A DNA stretch of 64,000 nucleotides from Saccharum officinarum (GCA_020631735.1 CM036170.1:73299737-73363736); one strand, 5' to 3'. Shown: positions 22,197-34,656, numbered from the stretch's first letter. A program made the numbers and translations. Notes: a model not told the origin generated them from the letters alone.

Positions 22197-23034
22197 TGTC
22201 AACAATCGGTCCCTGACCGGACGCTGGTGGCGCGCGTGATCAGACACGCTGGAGCTGAGTCCGATCGAGAGTGACGTACGCTGACTTGAGCTTTTGCGCA
22301 AGTACAGAAGGGACTAGACTCTACCTGCATCCGATCATGGTGGAGCAGATGCATCCGATCGCTATTTTCTGGCTCTAGACCCTCTCTGGATGTGATCGGA
22401 CGTGTTGTGGTGGAGCGTCCGATTGTTTGCTCAGCACGTTTGATCAGTGGCTTAGGCACGTGGGCGACTAGGCGATCTGACGTGGTGTCGGTGCATCCGG
22501 TCGCTGCCTTGGGCGTGTTTGGTCGTTACTTACCGCACATGGGGAGTCACTTGACCATTGAGATCGGGCGGCACAGGTTCAAAGGTGGTGCTACGTGGCA
22601 CACATCGGGCGATCGGACGCTGGCGGTGTGCGTCCAGTCACCTTTGATCGGCGCGTTCGGTCGGCCCACAGAGAGCTGCACTTTGAGCCCAATGGCTGTA
22701 TTTCATTGGGGGCTCTATAAAAGACGTGTGGCCGGCTTGGGCTCACTCTCTTGGCCATTTCTATTGAGAATACACCCTAGTGAGCCTAGCCAATCCTCTC
22801 TCACTCATCCTACTTGATTGTTTCATCATTTGGTGAGATTAGAGAGCATCCAAGTGCATTGCTTTGAGTGATTGCATCTAGAGGCACTTGGTGATTGTGT
22901 TTCGCTGCAGGATTTGCTTGTTTCTCTTGGTGGTTCTCACCACCTAGATGGCTTGGTGTAGCAAGGATCGTCGAGCAGAGGAAGGCGATTGTCTCTGACT
23001 CCGATCATGGTGATTGTGAGGGGTTCTTGACCTC
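22197..23034 (+). mobile_element. Element H part 1: copia-like LTR
   Basis: It starts TGTCAACAATCGGTCCCTG and contains repeated GATCGGACG-type motifs. TATAAAAG is at 22716-22723, with the start region of a transcript after it. From memory of grass repeats this looks like a Ty1/copia LTR. It is cut near 23034 by element G and resumes at 26608. Confidence 0.55.
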
Positions 23035-24940
23035 CCTTCTGGCCCACTCACGCAAGCTAGCCCAACACATCTTGCCCGCGCCCGCTCCCGCGTGTCGCGC
23101 GCCGTACTAACCGCGCTCAGGCCGCTGCCGCCACGTGGCGGCGTACGCCGGTGACACCGCCCGAGTGGCGCCCGGTGGCCCCGCGCGCGCCTTCAAGGCC
23201 GGTCTGGATGCGCCCCTCTCCACTCAGCTCCATTCACTCCTCCTCGCACTGCCTTCCCACACAGAACAGCTGCAGCCACATGCCACTGCAGCACCGTGGG
23301 CGCCATTGCCACCAACGCCGCGAGCTTTACCGCTAGCGCCTCGCCGCTCTGCGTGCCACCATTCCGCCTGCATCTCTGCTCTGCGCTCGCGTGCGCTTGT
23401 CGCCAACGAGACAGGTAAAGACCGTGGGCCCTCCTCTTCTTCTTGCGCAGTCTGCCATGGTGACTTCGCTAGAGTTGTGCCATGCGCGTACGACCAGCCC
23501 CGCTCCTCCTTTTTCTTCCTAATTTTGCGCACCTGGCTCTGCTTTGACACCGCGAGGCTCGAGCACCCCTCGCCTGACCTCACCGTGGCCGGAGTCAGTG
23601 GGTTTCGGTGGAGCAGCACCACCGCTCACCGGCGCCACCCGCCATCCTCGCTAGTGCACGCCTCTACCCTCGTTTTTCCTACCGTTGTGTTTGCCTCGCC
23701 GCGAGGGATCTCCCGGTGATGACCTCGCCGTAGGCAGCTCGCCGCCGGGGAGAAGCTAGCAGTCAGCGCCACCCCTCTGCCCCCGTTTGGCTGACGGGTG
23801 TGACCTGGTTGACCGTGGGTCCCCCTTTGCAGCGCCTATGTGAAGGTTCTAGGGTACCGAGCTGGGTGTACATAGCATTTTTGGATCTGTTTAAAAGAAA
23901 CAAATTTCGAAATTGATTTCAGAAAATGGAGAAGGGCTTGTAAAATGTATATCTGGAGCTACACTGGTCCAAGCCCAGTGAAACAATTTTTTTTGCTACA
24001 CTTGACCAGATCTACATGTTAAAAAAGTTAAAAGTTCATTTTTGTGATACTTTTATATAGGGCTTTATTTAATTTGTTTAAATGTTGTTATCTTGTAAAA
24101 TATGTAATAAATTGTAGAAAGGTCAGAAAAATATGGTTCTTATTGTGTTGATCTTGTGGTGATATGTACTTTCTATAAAAAAATATATGACATGCATGTT
24201 CTGTGGAAAAATATGGCCAAGTATAATTTAGGTGTATTAATTGCTAGTTTCTTGTAAAATTGCTAGAGCCAAAAATATGAATAATACATGTAGGTGAAAC
24301 TTTTTCTATAATGTTCCTATACTATGTAGACCATGGAAAAATATGAAATCTATGGTTTGATACTTTTCATAGTACAATGTATTTTCATGCTCATTTATCC
24401 ATCATAGCTTGTCATTTTTGTGTAGGCTATCATACTTATCCAAATGTAATGAAAATTTTATAGTAGGCTATCTTCAATATGACTAAGCTATTGTAATTTT
24501 TCTAGATTTTTATATGCACCAAAAATACATGTTACAGTTGTAACCTTAGTTTAAAATGAAATAAAAATAACCTTCTTATTGTATGATTAGTTTAATTGTG
24601 TAGCTTTGGTGTATCTTTGAAGCATCAAATAATTTGCTGGTATGACTTGGCATATTAGGGCAGTCATTGTAGTGTTAGTATAGTAGTACCTGTGTTGTGG
24701 CTATATGGTAGTTAGCGGCGGTATATGATGGTAGTTAGTAGTAGAAGAGAATGCAGTAGATGACATGTGCTTGTGGCACATGTTCTTGGATGATGTTGAC
24801 TACCTGGTAGAAGAGTTTTACACCTACTCTGTCAAATAAAGTTAAACATGTTCATCTACATTGCATGCAATCATGATCATCATATGCCATCTCATCTGAT
24901 GCACCAATTGCATAATTACTTATTCAAATGCATCATACAG

Positions 24941-25137
24941 GATCACAAGAGAAAGTACAAGTAGCGGTACAAGAGGAGCAGGCCGGGGCTGACCCACAGG
25001 AAATCCAGGCACAGGAGGTGCCCAAGGCCGAGGAGCAAAGAGAGGATCTGCCCGAGTGCATGGACCATCAACCTAGTTCATTTGAAAGAGGCAAGCCCTG
25101 GAGCATTATAAGTCTCCTACTTTATAAAAGCAATTGA
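24941..25137 (+). CDS. LTR-internal conserved exon/ORF, unknown function (G copy)
   Basis: The frame is open from the acceptor-like CATCATACAG (before 24941) to a stop at 25135-25137. It encodes an acidic Gln/Glu-rich stretch, LPECMDHQPSSFERGKPWS, then a short hydrophobic tail. The motif with consensus C-x-D-H-x-P-S-S-F-x-x-G-K-P is kept in frame in LTRs B, C, E and G, while the DNA around it diverges. This copy is the intact one; an ATG at 24928 lies just upstream of the acceptor. The product is unrecognised and its expression is unproven. Confidence 0.5.
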
Positions 25138-26117
25138 TTATATAAGTTCTATATATATTGTTGCATTAAGTTGTAGGAGTTGAGTGAAATCATTGATGCA
25201 TTTATTATATCCTTGTTACCTTGTTATATATGTATACCCTGACAAGTTTAGGACTGCATTAAATGCTTAGCCCTGCTTAGACCGATAGCAGTCGGTGATT
25301 TCCTGTCACCGGCAACTATAGGTGGTTACTGGAATACTTTAGCTATGGAATAGATGATATCCTAAAATAACCAAGTATTGATGGATAAAAGAAGACCGGG
25401 CGAAACAAGTAGTGGGCAACCAGATAGGATTCTAGGGTGCTTGTAGTTTCTGTCTGTGTCGGTTAAGGACCGATCGTTGCTTGTCCCTCTTGTTATGTTG
25501 AACGCATGCCTCACATTTAGCTGGCTGAATAAAGTACCTTTTGACCGCGAAGCTAGTGGAACTATTCAGGCCGAGATCTACACGAGTGCGTGTATTGGTG
25601 CTGATGAGGGTATGACAGGGGCGCAAAGAGTGAGCCTAAGGGCAGGCGTGGCCTAATTCCTGACAGTCGGGCGGCCCCTGGGTATTACGGCTCCAGTTTG
25701 TCCTATGATGTTTACTGAAATAGTGTCATTGGTGACTTATAACTCACTTGATTGGTGAGTGTGGTTTGTGTGAGGCTTAAATCACCAGCTGGTTAGGGAT
25801 CGATTCGAATCGCCATCACTCTTGGATAGTGTGCACTTGACTCGAGCTACGACATCATAGTAATGATGATGGAACACGGATGGTTATATGGATGATGTTG
25901 GAAATGCTAAACCTGAGATGGTAACTTGATATGAATGGTTAATCAAGTGATTGCTATAGCATAGGTGCTTACCTAGAGTGACAGGTTATAATGAAGATGA
26001 TGCTAGTACTAAAATGGTCTATTTAAGATAAAATATGCTTTTCGCAAATGAGTCAGCTAGTCTACTAAAAGAAAGCCTTGCATGCACCTTGGTGTCATTT
26101 TATTTCCATTAAGGCAG

Positions 26118-26174
26118 GTAAGTCTAGCTGAGTATATTATCATACTCAGGGCTTTATTCCCATTGTTGTGGCAG
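26118..26174 (+). other. GTAAGT-hairpin-CAG module in G LTR
   Basis: 57 nt as in element A. The stem is CTGAGTAT/ATACTCAG, so the closing C-G pair of A is a T-A pair here, a compensatory change. Confidence 0.6.
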
Positions 26175-26607
26175 ATGGCCAGATGTACTATGGATATTGC
26201 ATCAATTGTCTGTATCACGTGATGGATGACAATTTGGACCAAGGGTATGGTCGCTCCGTACGTCTTACCTGATGCTTTTATTGGACATGACTACTATCGA
26301 GTACTGTAATTCGAACTAAGTGTGTGTGTGAAGTCTCAAAACTAATTGCTTCCGCTACTTTATTATGAACTTGTTTTGTAATAACTTTATATTCTAAACT
26401 CTAAGGTATTCGAAATGATGTTACAAACTTTATATAATATGTGACTGTGGCTACTAAACTTGTACGATCTTGGTTTGTATGTTGGTTGATTTGAAGTCCT
26501 TCGTGATTTCATGGACTACCGAGTTATGCGGGCTTAAGTTTGCTAAATTTTCTGCTCCAGTAGAAATTTTCTTACTTAATTTCGTATAATTGGTCGGTTT
26601 TGTTACA

Positions 26608-26880
26608 GTGTGCATTACCCGATTGCGGATTAGGCGTGTGATGCCTAATAGTGCGTGAACCTCCAAGTAGGTGTATAGTCACAACGGGGACTATAGCTTG
26701 CCGACAAGCAAGTGAACCTCGGTGAAAAATCATTGTGTCATCTTGTCTCCGAGAAATTCTTTTGGTATTCATTATGATTGATTGATTGTCGCTTGCCTCG
26801 GTAGTATAACCCTTCCTACCTCTCTTGTGCATTTACTTTCTATTGGTATTTATTAACTCTTCACTTGTTTTAGTAGTCAC
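26608..26880 (+). mobile_element. Element H part 2: end of copia-like LTR or leader
   Basis: This continues the copia-like sequence after G (GTGAACCTCC, then GTGAACCTCGG with AAATCATTGTGTCATC), a pattern I know from grass copia LTRs. Its right limit, where J leader sequence begins, is approximate. Confidence 0.5.
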
Positions 26881-26950
26881 CTATTAATTACCTACACGTC
26901 TAGCATTACTAAACTAGGTTGTCATCCCCAGTGATGGTGCCAAAAATGTT
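26881..26950 (-). other. PBS and leader of element J
   Basis: On the minus strand TGGCACCATCACTGGGGA (26942-26925) is a TGGCGCC-type PBS a few bases after the J LTR end. It is followed by GATGACAACCTAG. The leader is homologous to that at 22160-22196 but inverted relative to it. Confidence 0.6.
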
Positions 26951-28136
26951 TGTTGGTACTAACTAGTATTACTACAAGAATAATACTAAATAGATATTTA
27001 TCATTTTATGTGACTAGAAATAATATAAAGATATGAATGAAAAGGATTCTGCAAGCGGACTATCGGTGTCTAGAAAACCAAGGGTCTAAATAGAGTGACA
27101 AGTGAATTTGTATCTGCACGTCTAGGCCCGAATGGTGTGTAAAGCGGACAAAAGGGTGTATACTAGTTCGGGCAAGATCGGCCCTACGTCTAGTGGATTC
27201 GGCTGTTGCTCGTGTTGCCTTGCACCGGAGCGCTCGTAGTAGGGGTTACAAGCTTTCGAAAGAGGAAGTGGATCCCAGGTCTCTTTTGAGGTGTGGTGCA
27301 TGTGTGTTGATGTCCTAGCAAGGTGTGTATGTGTGTTCGTTCCTTCGTCCCTTCGTCTGTTCGTCCCTGCCTCCGCTTTTATAGTTTCTAAGAAGAAGGC
27401 TCGGGTTACATTTGTGGTAAAAAAAAGATGAAATAGGGGAAAAGATGAAAGAGAAAAACAAAAAGGTGGCCTCGGGTGTGGCCCTCTTCCTCCTTATTAG
27501 GTGGCAGCAGTTTCCCCTATAACACAGAGATGCAACAGACATTGATCTTTTGGCCTCTCCGTCCATTGGTGCTACACGCTGTGGCCACGCTTCATCCTGT
27601 GTGCCTCTGTGCCATCGAGGACAGGCGGTATGGGCACCCGAATTTGTGTAGAGAGGGGGTTAGGTGGTATAGTTGCCATTACCCCCATCGCTGTAGAGTT
27701 ATGGATGTCATCATGGTGAAATGACCGGGGTCATGTTGGGTCAGGGCGTGGTTCTCGTGCTCCTGTTGGCTGTGCACGGTCACGTTCATCCCATTGGCGG
27801 GAGTGGGTGTCGCGGTTGGGGGCCCCATGTCTCCCCATCTTGCCAGAGGGCTCCACATGTCCCTCGGGTGAGGTGGAAGTACACCGAGGGGGTCGAGCGC
27901 TTTGATGACGTCGTGGGGGCTCGGGCGAGGCGAAAAATGCCGCCCAAGGCGTCTATCTCGCCGAGACCTTTTTGTAAGGGTCGAGCGGGATGGAGGTTGA
28001 CTTTCATTCCTCGAGCGACTGACATGCTATCAGCGCTTTTGGCAGGTCAGTTTTACTGGGGCCCCTACGATGGGGTTTTGGCGAACGTATAGGGTGCCGT
28101 ATTTTACCATCTGTTGGGTACCCTGGTATTTTGACA
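26951..28136 (-). repeat. Element J LTR (1186 bp)
   Basis: On the minus strand it runs from TGTCAAAATACCAGGG (28136) to AGTACCAACA (26951), with TG...CA ends. A PPT-like tract precedes it and a PBS follows it. There is no coding sequence. Confidence 0.7.
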
Positions 28137-28618
28137 CCCGATAGTAGCCCCCAAGCCTATGGAGGAGTGGAGCACTCCTTTAGAGGCTTGAGAACGAGTG
28201 GCCGTGGGTAGTTTTGATTTGTTTGTGTTTGAAGGAAGCTATCCAGTGGGTGCATGCGAGCGCACCCGCCGGGTATAGCCCCCGAGGCCTTAGAGGGATG
28301 AGTTATCCCTTCAAGGGCTTTAATTGAGCAAGTGTGGTGTTTTCGTGTGACCGTGGGGCATGCGAGGAGCCCCCTGAGCCTGTGGCTTTGACCATTCGCT
28401 AGGTTGAAATGCGAGAGAAGCCCCCGAGCCCTCGTGCGTTGCAAGAGACTGATCGGGTGGCCCTTCCGCCGCCGCATCATTCCTTCTTACGTTCTTTAGC
28501 AGAACGGAGAGGTATACGTGGGCCCACGTCATCCCATCTGGGTGCGTTGTGGTTTATTTGTTTTATAGGAAACTATCTAGGGGGGTGCGCGTGAGCGCAC
28601 CCGCCGGGTGTAGCCCCC
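28137..28618 (-). other. Element J internal 3' region with reiterated PPT-like tracts
   Basis: On the minus strand the region ends TAGGCTTGGGGGCTACTATCGGG directly before the LTR. The plus strand shows repeated AGCCCCC(G/A/T)AG motifs near 28147, 28277, 28367, 28416 and 28612, and two copies of GCGCACCCGCCGGGT (28260-28274, 28597-28611). Element B is inserted at 28618/28619. Confidence 0.6.
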
Positions 28619-30133
28619 TACAACAGAACCGACCAATTATACAAAATTAAGTAAGCAAATCATCCGCCGAAGCAGATAATTTAGCAAACTTAAGCCCATA
28701 TAACCCGACAATTCATGAAACCACAAAGAATTTCAAACCAACCAACATACAAACCAAGATTGTACAAGTTTAGCAGGCACAGTCACATATTACATAAAGT
28801 TCACAACAACATTGAGATACATCGGAGTTTAAAACATAAGGTTATTACAAACCAAGTTCATAATAAAGTAGTAAAAGCAAATAGTTTGAAAACCATACAC
28901 ACGCATTTAGTTTAGGTACAGTGCCAGGAGATAGCCATGTCCACCAAAAGCATCAGATAAGACATACGGAGCGACCATGTCCTTGGTCCTAGTTGTCGCC
29001 CATTGTAGGGTACAGGCAGTTGATGTAATAACCATAGTATATCTGACCATCTGCAACAACAATGGGAACAACGCCCTAAGTACGAGAAAGTACTCAGGTA
29101 GACTTACCCACCTTAAACTAAAATAAAGTGACACCAAGGAGCATGCAAGGCTTTCTTTAGTGGACTAGCTGGCTCATTTGCGAAAGAGCAAAGTTGACAT
29201 AATAAATCATTTAAATACTTTGCCTCATATTTATTATAACCTATCAATCTAGGTTAGCACCTATGCTATAGCAATCACTTGATTAACCATTAACATCTAG
29301 TTACTAACTTAGATTTCGTATTTCCAACATCCATATAACCATCATTGTTCTATCATCATTACTACGATGCCGTAACTCGAGTCAAGTGCTCACTATCTAG
29401 GAGCGATGGCGATTCGAATTGATTCCTAACCAGCTAGTGATTTATTCCTCACACAAACCATACTCACTGATCAAGTGAGCTATAGATCATCAATGACACT
29501 TTCTAGGTAAACATCATGGGATAACAATCATGGACTGCAATACCCAGGGGCCTCCCAACTGTCAGGAATCAGGACCAGCCTGCCCTTGGGCTCACTCTTC
29601 GTGCCCCCGTCATACCCCATTCAATACCAGTCTGTCAATCTGAGTTTATTCTGGTCTAAATAGTACCACTAGCTTCGTGGTTGAAAGGTACATTATTCGG
29701 CTAGCTAAATGTGAGGTATGCGTTTAACATGATAAGAGGGACGAGCAATGATCGGTCCTTAACCGACACAGATGGAAAACTACGAGCACCCCAGAACCCT
29801 GTCTGGTTGCCTCCAACTATTTCGTCTGGTCTCCAATTATCCATCAACACATGGTCATTTCCACGATATCATCCGTTCCATAGCTAAAGTATTCCGGTAA
29901 CCACATATAATTACAGGTGACAGGGAATCACCGATCGCTACCGGTCTAATCAAGGCTAAGCAGTTATTCGATCCTAAACCTAATAAGGTGATACTATAAT
30001 AAGGTAGGCAAGGATAGTAATAAATGCATTAATGGTTTCACTCAACTCCTATAACTTAATGCAACCATATATAAAACTCATATATAAAAGGTTGCTTTGA
30101 TAAAGTAGGAGACTTAGGATGCTCCGGGGCTTG
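28619..30133 (-). repeat. Element B 3' LTR, 3' segment
   Basis: On the minus strand the LTR ends at 28619 as TGTTGTA, the usual TGTTACA with two transitions, next to a run of C that may be its target site. It is collinear with C and G. It carries the GTAAGT-hairpin-CAG module on the minus strand (29107-29051; stem with one G-U pair) and the GATTCGAATTG block (about 29368-29445). It continues across element F at 39973. Confidence 0.85.
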
Positions 30134-33100
30134 TGTAACACCCTAAAAATTTGAAAAGAAGAAAAGTAGGAGAAATATGATTTTTGTATAATTTTGTGAG
30201 CATGCAAATTTAGGATAATAATAATTTTTATAAATTTAAAATCAAATATAAGGGTAGAAACATGATTGAGCATTCATGCTGCTGCATTTGAAGTTTTGTA
30301 TTGAGTGGTTTAAATTAAATTCAAATTTGATTTGAAAATCATTTGAAAATTGGCTTTGAAAAATTAGAAAAAGGAAAAAGAAAAGGAAAATCATTTTCTT
30401 TCGGTTTTCAGCCCAGCGCCCCGCCGCAGCCCAGAACGCGCGCGCGCCTTTCCTTCTCCGATTCCAGCCGCTGACGTCACGGGCCCACGCGTCAGCCGCA
30501 TCCCCTTCCTCAAGCCACCGTCGGATTCCCCTTCCAAAAACTCCACCGACCGAATCCACATCTCAATCTCCCTCTTTCCTTTCTTGGAGCCGCCTCAAGG
30601 CTATAAAAACGGGATGCCGCACCCCTTCGCTTCACATTGACCTACGAATCGTAGCTTCTAACGTCCCGTGGTGGCTACGCCTGAAGTGCCACCCTAGCCA
30701 CCCGCCTCTCCAAGCCGCACGCCTTCTCCAGTTTATCATTGGCCTCGATTTTGCCCTAGGTGAGTTCGCGTTGATGCGCTCTACCCGTCGATGTATATCT
30801 TTCGCAAGGTAATGCTCCATAGCATGAGATGGGAAACTCCGGCCATGGCGCCACCGCGGGGAAGGCCGTCGAGCCCGATTCCGGCCGGAGCGCCGCCGGC
30901 CTCCTCCCCCGATCTGATCTGGACCGTTCATTTTAAATCGGACGGCCGTTATTTAAAGATACCGGTTCGGCCGACAAATTTGCTAAAGAGCCCCTGAAGT
31001 TTTTAAGTTCTTAACCCGCGATCCAAAGCGTAATCTGGAAAATACGTTTTGATTTATTGAAAACGTAATTCATTTCGGTAATTGAAAAATACGCTTTCTG
31101 ATATTTACAGTTTTGCCACTGAGTTTGTTTTAGTCATAAATTATCCGTTTTAACTCCGATTTGACCCGTTCAAATTGCGTTAGATTCGTATTTGCGAGCT
31201 CTACATGATGATAGAACTGTACAGTAGGTTTGAGATAATTTATTTTCGAGTTTATATTAAAGTAATTATTTATCTATAGGAAATCTTAGAAAATTCATAA
31301 TTTTTACGTTTTAAATCCAAATTTTGTGATCTTTATGTCTATGTGATCGTAGTAACGTGTAGAAGAGTTTTACAAACTTGTTATACTGTTAGTGTTACTG
31401 TTGGTTAGGTTTTCTATTTTTAAGTTCCGATGTGAGATTTAATCTATTACTTTAATAAAGTAGATCTTGTTTAAATCATATCTTCTACGTTTTAGATCCG
31501 TTTTAGCTTATTCGAGTTGCGTTAGATTCATAGCAACGAGATCTACGCGTTAGTGACAGTGTTTACCATATTATTAATTCTGAAATTTTATTGTTTAAAT
31601 CATATCTTGATTAATAATTATGCCACTGGGTTTTGTAAATAAAATATGAATTGTTTTACTTTAGTTTTATAATTTGAATCTAAATTTGACTTAATTCCAT
31701 ATATAGTATTTATAAAATATCTTATATATAAAACACATGAAACTAATAGTTTTATATTTTCTTCTATGAGCAAATCTTTCGGTAGATGTATCTTTTCAAC
31801 CGTAGCTCTGATTAGTGTGCTTTTCGCGTCTGTGTGTTCGTAGCAATGCGTAGAACATCTTTAAAACCTTTTCACATATTGTTTCATATGTTTGGTGTAC
31901 TGTTCTAATTTAGATCTATTGTTTGCTTCGTGTATGATTGTATGGATGCTTGTGTGGTGATTTATGATTTCGTCCAGTCGGTGAGATATACGTGGTTATC
32001 AAGAAGAAGAAGAAGAACGTTGAAGATTAAAGCTTACCGAAGGATCGGTGTTTAAGGCAAGTATAGCATGGGATCATCCTTGTTTCCTATTCACCTTTAA
32101 TATACTTTATTCATGTGCATGTGTCTACCTTGTTACCACTAAGGATATCCTAGTTTTTGTATCTTGTACCTTGACACCCATGGGACATTGCATTGGGTAG
32201 TATTTATGCTAGTGCTCAAGATAAATAACTATGATCTGTAACTTGACTAATGGTATATGCAATAAACGTTTAAAAGATGCTTTATAGCAACATGGCTCAA
32301 GGGGGCTAGAGCATGGGGTATTTTTGGTGCTCTAGTTTCTCTCCTTAAGGACTTATCTGTAAGCGAACATCCGGGACTTACAGTACAACTGTGAGGGCTA
32401 TATGGCTCTGGCTTTAGTCAAGTATGAGGACCTTTTCTAGCTTGTTAGTGGTAACCTTCATGGCGTAAGAACGGCTTGACGAATCGGGTATAGTGCGGCC
32501 TCTGTCCTTATGTGTATAGGCTACGCGTTATTGTGCCATTTGGAAGTGGGGCTCTACATCTGTTTGCCGAGTGAATCTAATGGCCCTAACTTGTTAGACG
32601 AACCTTTGAAAGACTTCATAGTGAACCCTGCCGACCTTCCTTGGAAGTGGGTCAAGAGATTACCTACCTCGGGCGAAAGGGTAAATCACAACTCACAGTG
32701 AAAGTGTACAACCTCTGCAGAGTGTAAAACTGTTATAACAGCCGTGCTCACGGTCACGAGTGGCCTTGGACCCTTACAGAATAAATGATGAACACTGATG
32801 ATAATGATAATACTGATGATATTGATGCTCACTAATGATTATTGTTTCTTGCTATACATTATTCTCGTTTACATGATCATGAGGTTATTTGGGTTTTTGG
32901 TAAACTTGTTGCTACTCAACTGCTAAAAAGATGACTCACTAAAAGCTATTGCAGTAAACCCGTGTCAAACCTTTTGAGCCGCATGAACCCTATGTTATAT
33001 TTGTTGAGTTTGACATGGACTCACTCTTGCTATTTCCCCACATCTCAGGAAGGGTACCAGACTGTTAGATTCTAGAATTGTTAGGCTTGTGATCAACCAG

Positions 33101-33310
33101 TTAGTTTGATCCTGGAGTGAAGGTTGCACCCGGTGTTCGGAGTTGTCTTTCCGCTATGTTGCTCTTTAAGGTATACTTTATACTATTGAGTTATGTATAT
33201 TAAGCATTTGTCTTTTGATATTACACTTATCTGTGGCTATATGTGAGATTTGTCGTCTTTATTTCACATATAGTGTATGTCTGGTTTTGTCCTTAAAACC
33301 GGGTGTGACA
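30134..33310 (+). repeat. Element F 5' LTR (3177 bp)
   Basis: It starts TGTAACACCCTAAAAATTTG and ends CCGGGTGTGACA. It has a bZIP-type TGACGTCA (30472-30479), TATA (30602-30609), a short GC-rich presumed first exon, and a strong donor-like CTAG/GTGAGT near 30760. An AT-rich remainder follows with no supported gene. Confidence 0.93.
30472..30609 (+). promoter_or_regulatory. F LTR promoter: TGACGTCA and TATA box
   Basis: A palindromic TGACGTCA (bZIP/TGA-factor site) lies about 120 bp upstream of TATAAAAA. The 3' LTR has the same pair at 37153-37160 and 37283-37290. Stress- or hormone-linked bZIP control is an inference. Confidence 0.6.
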
Positions 33311-33552
33311 GAGTGGTATCAGAGCAATGCTGACTGTAGGACGCAAGCCTAGTTAGAACTGGACGTTTAGCATGTTCTCATTGTTGCCTATTTCTTGCTT
33401 CTCTTTAACTTTGTTATTTTCTCAAAGTTATGCTTAATTCTATCCCCGTTCTGTTATAAAAACCTTGTCTCTATTTTGAACCTTTTCTCCTTGTCTATTA
33501 GACAGCTCGTGACGAGAAGACTATGGATTTCAGAGGTTAAGAGGACTGAATT
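33311..33552 (+). other. Element F PBS and leader
   Basis: TGGTATCAGAGC (33314-33325) is an exact plant initiator-Met PBS, 3 nt after the LTR. The rest is an untranslated leader. Confidence 0.9.
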
Positions 33553-34656
33553 GTGTCGCTCTTGCTCACTTTTGACAAGAAACCATTAGCGATGCAAAAC
33601 CAATTACTAGAAGAAATGGCTCAACATAGGAATTCTCAACGATGCTTATCTCAAGGTCAAGCCAACATATCCAAGGGGTCAGAGAAGATACAAGTAGCAG
33701 AAGCTTGGAAGAATATGAAATCCAATAAAGATGTTGATAGTAAGGCATTTGGAGAGCAGGAACAATGTCACTGCTGTAAGCATTATGGTTTTCCCTGTCT
33801 TCGAAACGAGTCTAATAAGGGGAAAGTCAAGGTGGATCCAAATTTTGCGATCAACATGGACAAGAAGAGAAAGGCAATCTCATTAGAACCACTTGTGGAA
33901 AGCAATCAGCAAGCGAGTTATACTACATTGTCACATGCAGCCCTGATCCCCTGTCAAACAAATCTAAACCCTGAAGAGTTAGAAGCCCCTCCCGCTAAAA
34001 CTACTCCCCATGAAGTAGTCATAGATGGGTGGACAATTACCTATAAGGAGTATCAACCCCGAAAGGCCAAACAAGCTAGGAAACAAGCCAAAGGGACGAA
34101 GGTGAACTTTTATGGCCAGCAAGATAGCAGCATACCAAACAACAGTTCCTTGGAGTATGACATCACAAAAGATCCAGCTAAGAGAAAGTGTTATCATTGC
34201 CAGCAGGAAGGACATTATATCAAATCTTGCCCACAGAAGAATCAACAACAACAAGACCCAGGACAGGATGTCCAAAAAGAGCATGTGCAGGGAAATAAAT
34301 TAAAGAGAAATTACATCCATGGAAGGTTGAAACATGTGGATATTTCCACCATTCCTGGAGCTAAGGAGGTCGTGTTTGGATCAATTCCAGTAAGTTCAGG
34401 AAATGCCAAGGTTTTGTTTGACCCCAGTGCCTCACATTCGTTCATATCTAGACAATATGCAAAAGATCATAACATACTTATGCTTCCAAAGGGAAAAACA
34501 GTTATGGTTGAAACTCCAAGAGGTGAAATAAAGGCAGACCGCGTATGCCCAAAAGTTAGTCTTGACATAAAGGGGGTAAATTTTAAGGTAAACCTCATTG
34601 TTTTGGAATTAATGGGCATTGATGTTATCCTTGGAATAGACTGGTTATCTACTTGA
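33553..34656 (+). CDS. Element F ORF1: zinc knuckle and protease-like protein
   Basis: 367 aa. There is no recognisable capsid domain at the N-terminus. It has a Cys-rich patch CHCCKHYGFPC (about residues 75-85). A CCHC knuckle CYHCQQEGHYIKSC follows from residue 213. The retropepsin-like fold has VLFDPSASHSFIS (Asp codon 34420) and ends IDVILGIDWLST. The active-site triplet is D-P-S where D-S-G or D-T-G is expected, so proteolysis is doubtful. It could bind RNA as a particle component. It is intact and alone, with no RT downstream in any frame. Confidence 0.8.
   Translation: MSLLLTFDKKPLAMQNQLLEEMAQHRNSQRCLSQGQANISKGSEKIQVAEAWKNMKSNKDVDSKAFGEQEQCHCCKHYGFPCLRNESNKGKVKVDPNFAINMDKKRKAISLEPLVESNQQASYTTLSHAALIPCQTNLNPEELEAPPAKTTPHEVVIDGWTITYKEYQPRKAKQARKQAKGTKVNFYGQQDSSIPNNSSLEYDITKDPAKRKCYHCQQEGHYIKSCPQKNQQQQDPGQDVQKEHVQGNKLKRNYIHGRLKHVDISTIPGAKEVVFGSIPVSSGNAKVLFDPSASHSFISRQYAKDHNILMLPKGKTVMVETPRGEIKADRVCPKVSLDIKGVNFKVNLIVLELMGIDVILGIDWLST

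Larger units (their letters stand above)
23035..26607 (+). mobile_element. Element G: 5'-truncated B-family LTR
   Basis: It is collinear with LTRs B and C from their GC-rich block onward and ends TTTTGTTACA at 26607. The first roughly 500 bp, with TGTAACACC, are missing, and the left junction is at about 23035. Visible parts: GC-rich block about 23040-23850 with donor-like ACAG/GTAAAG near 23414, coding-like exon 24941-25137, GATTCGAATCGCC block about 25788-25848, and hairpin module 26118-26174. No internal region or second LTR follows, so it is a truncated solo LTR or an end fragment. Confidence 0.8.

Noticed and set aside
22199..22817. Frames of 86 and 141 codons in the H region
   Set aside because: They lie over a presumed copia LTR promoter and have no domain or homologous frame in the window.
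32510..32701. 63-codon frame in F 5' LTR (and its copy at 39175-39363)
   Set aside because: It lies in the U5-type part of the LTR, differs by a frame-breaking change between the two near-identical LTRs, and shows no motif.
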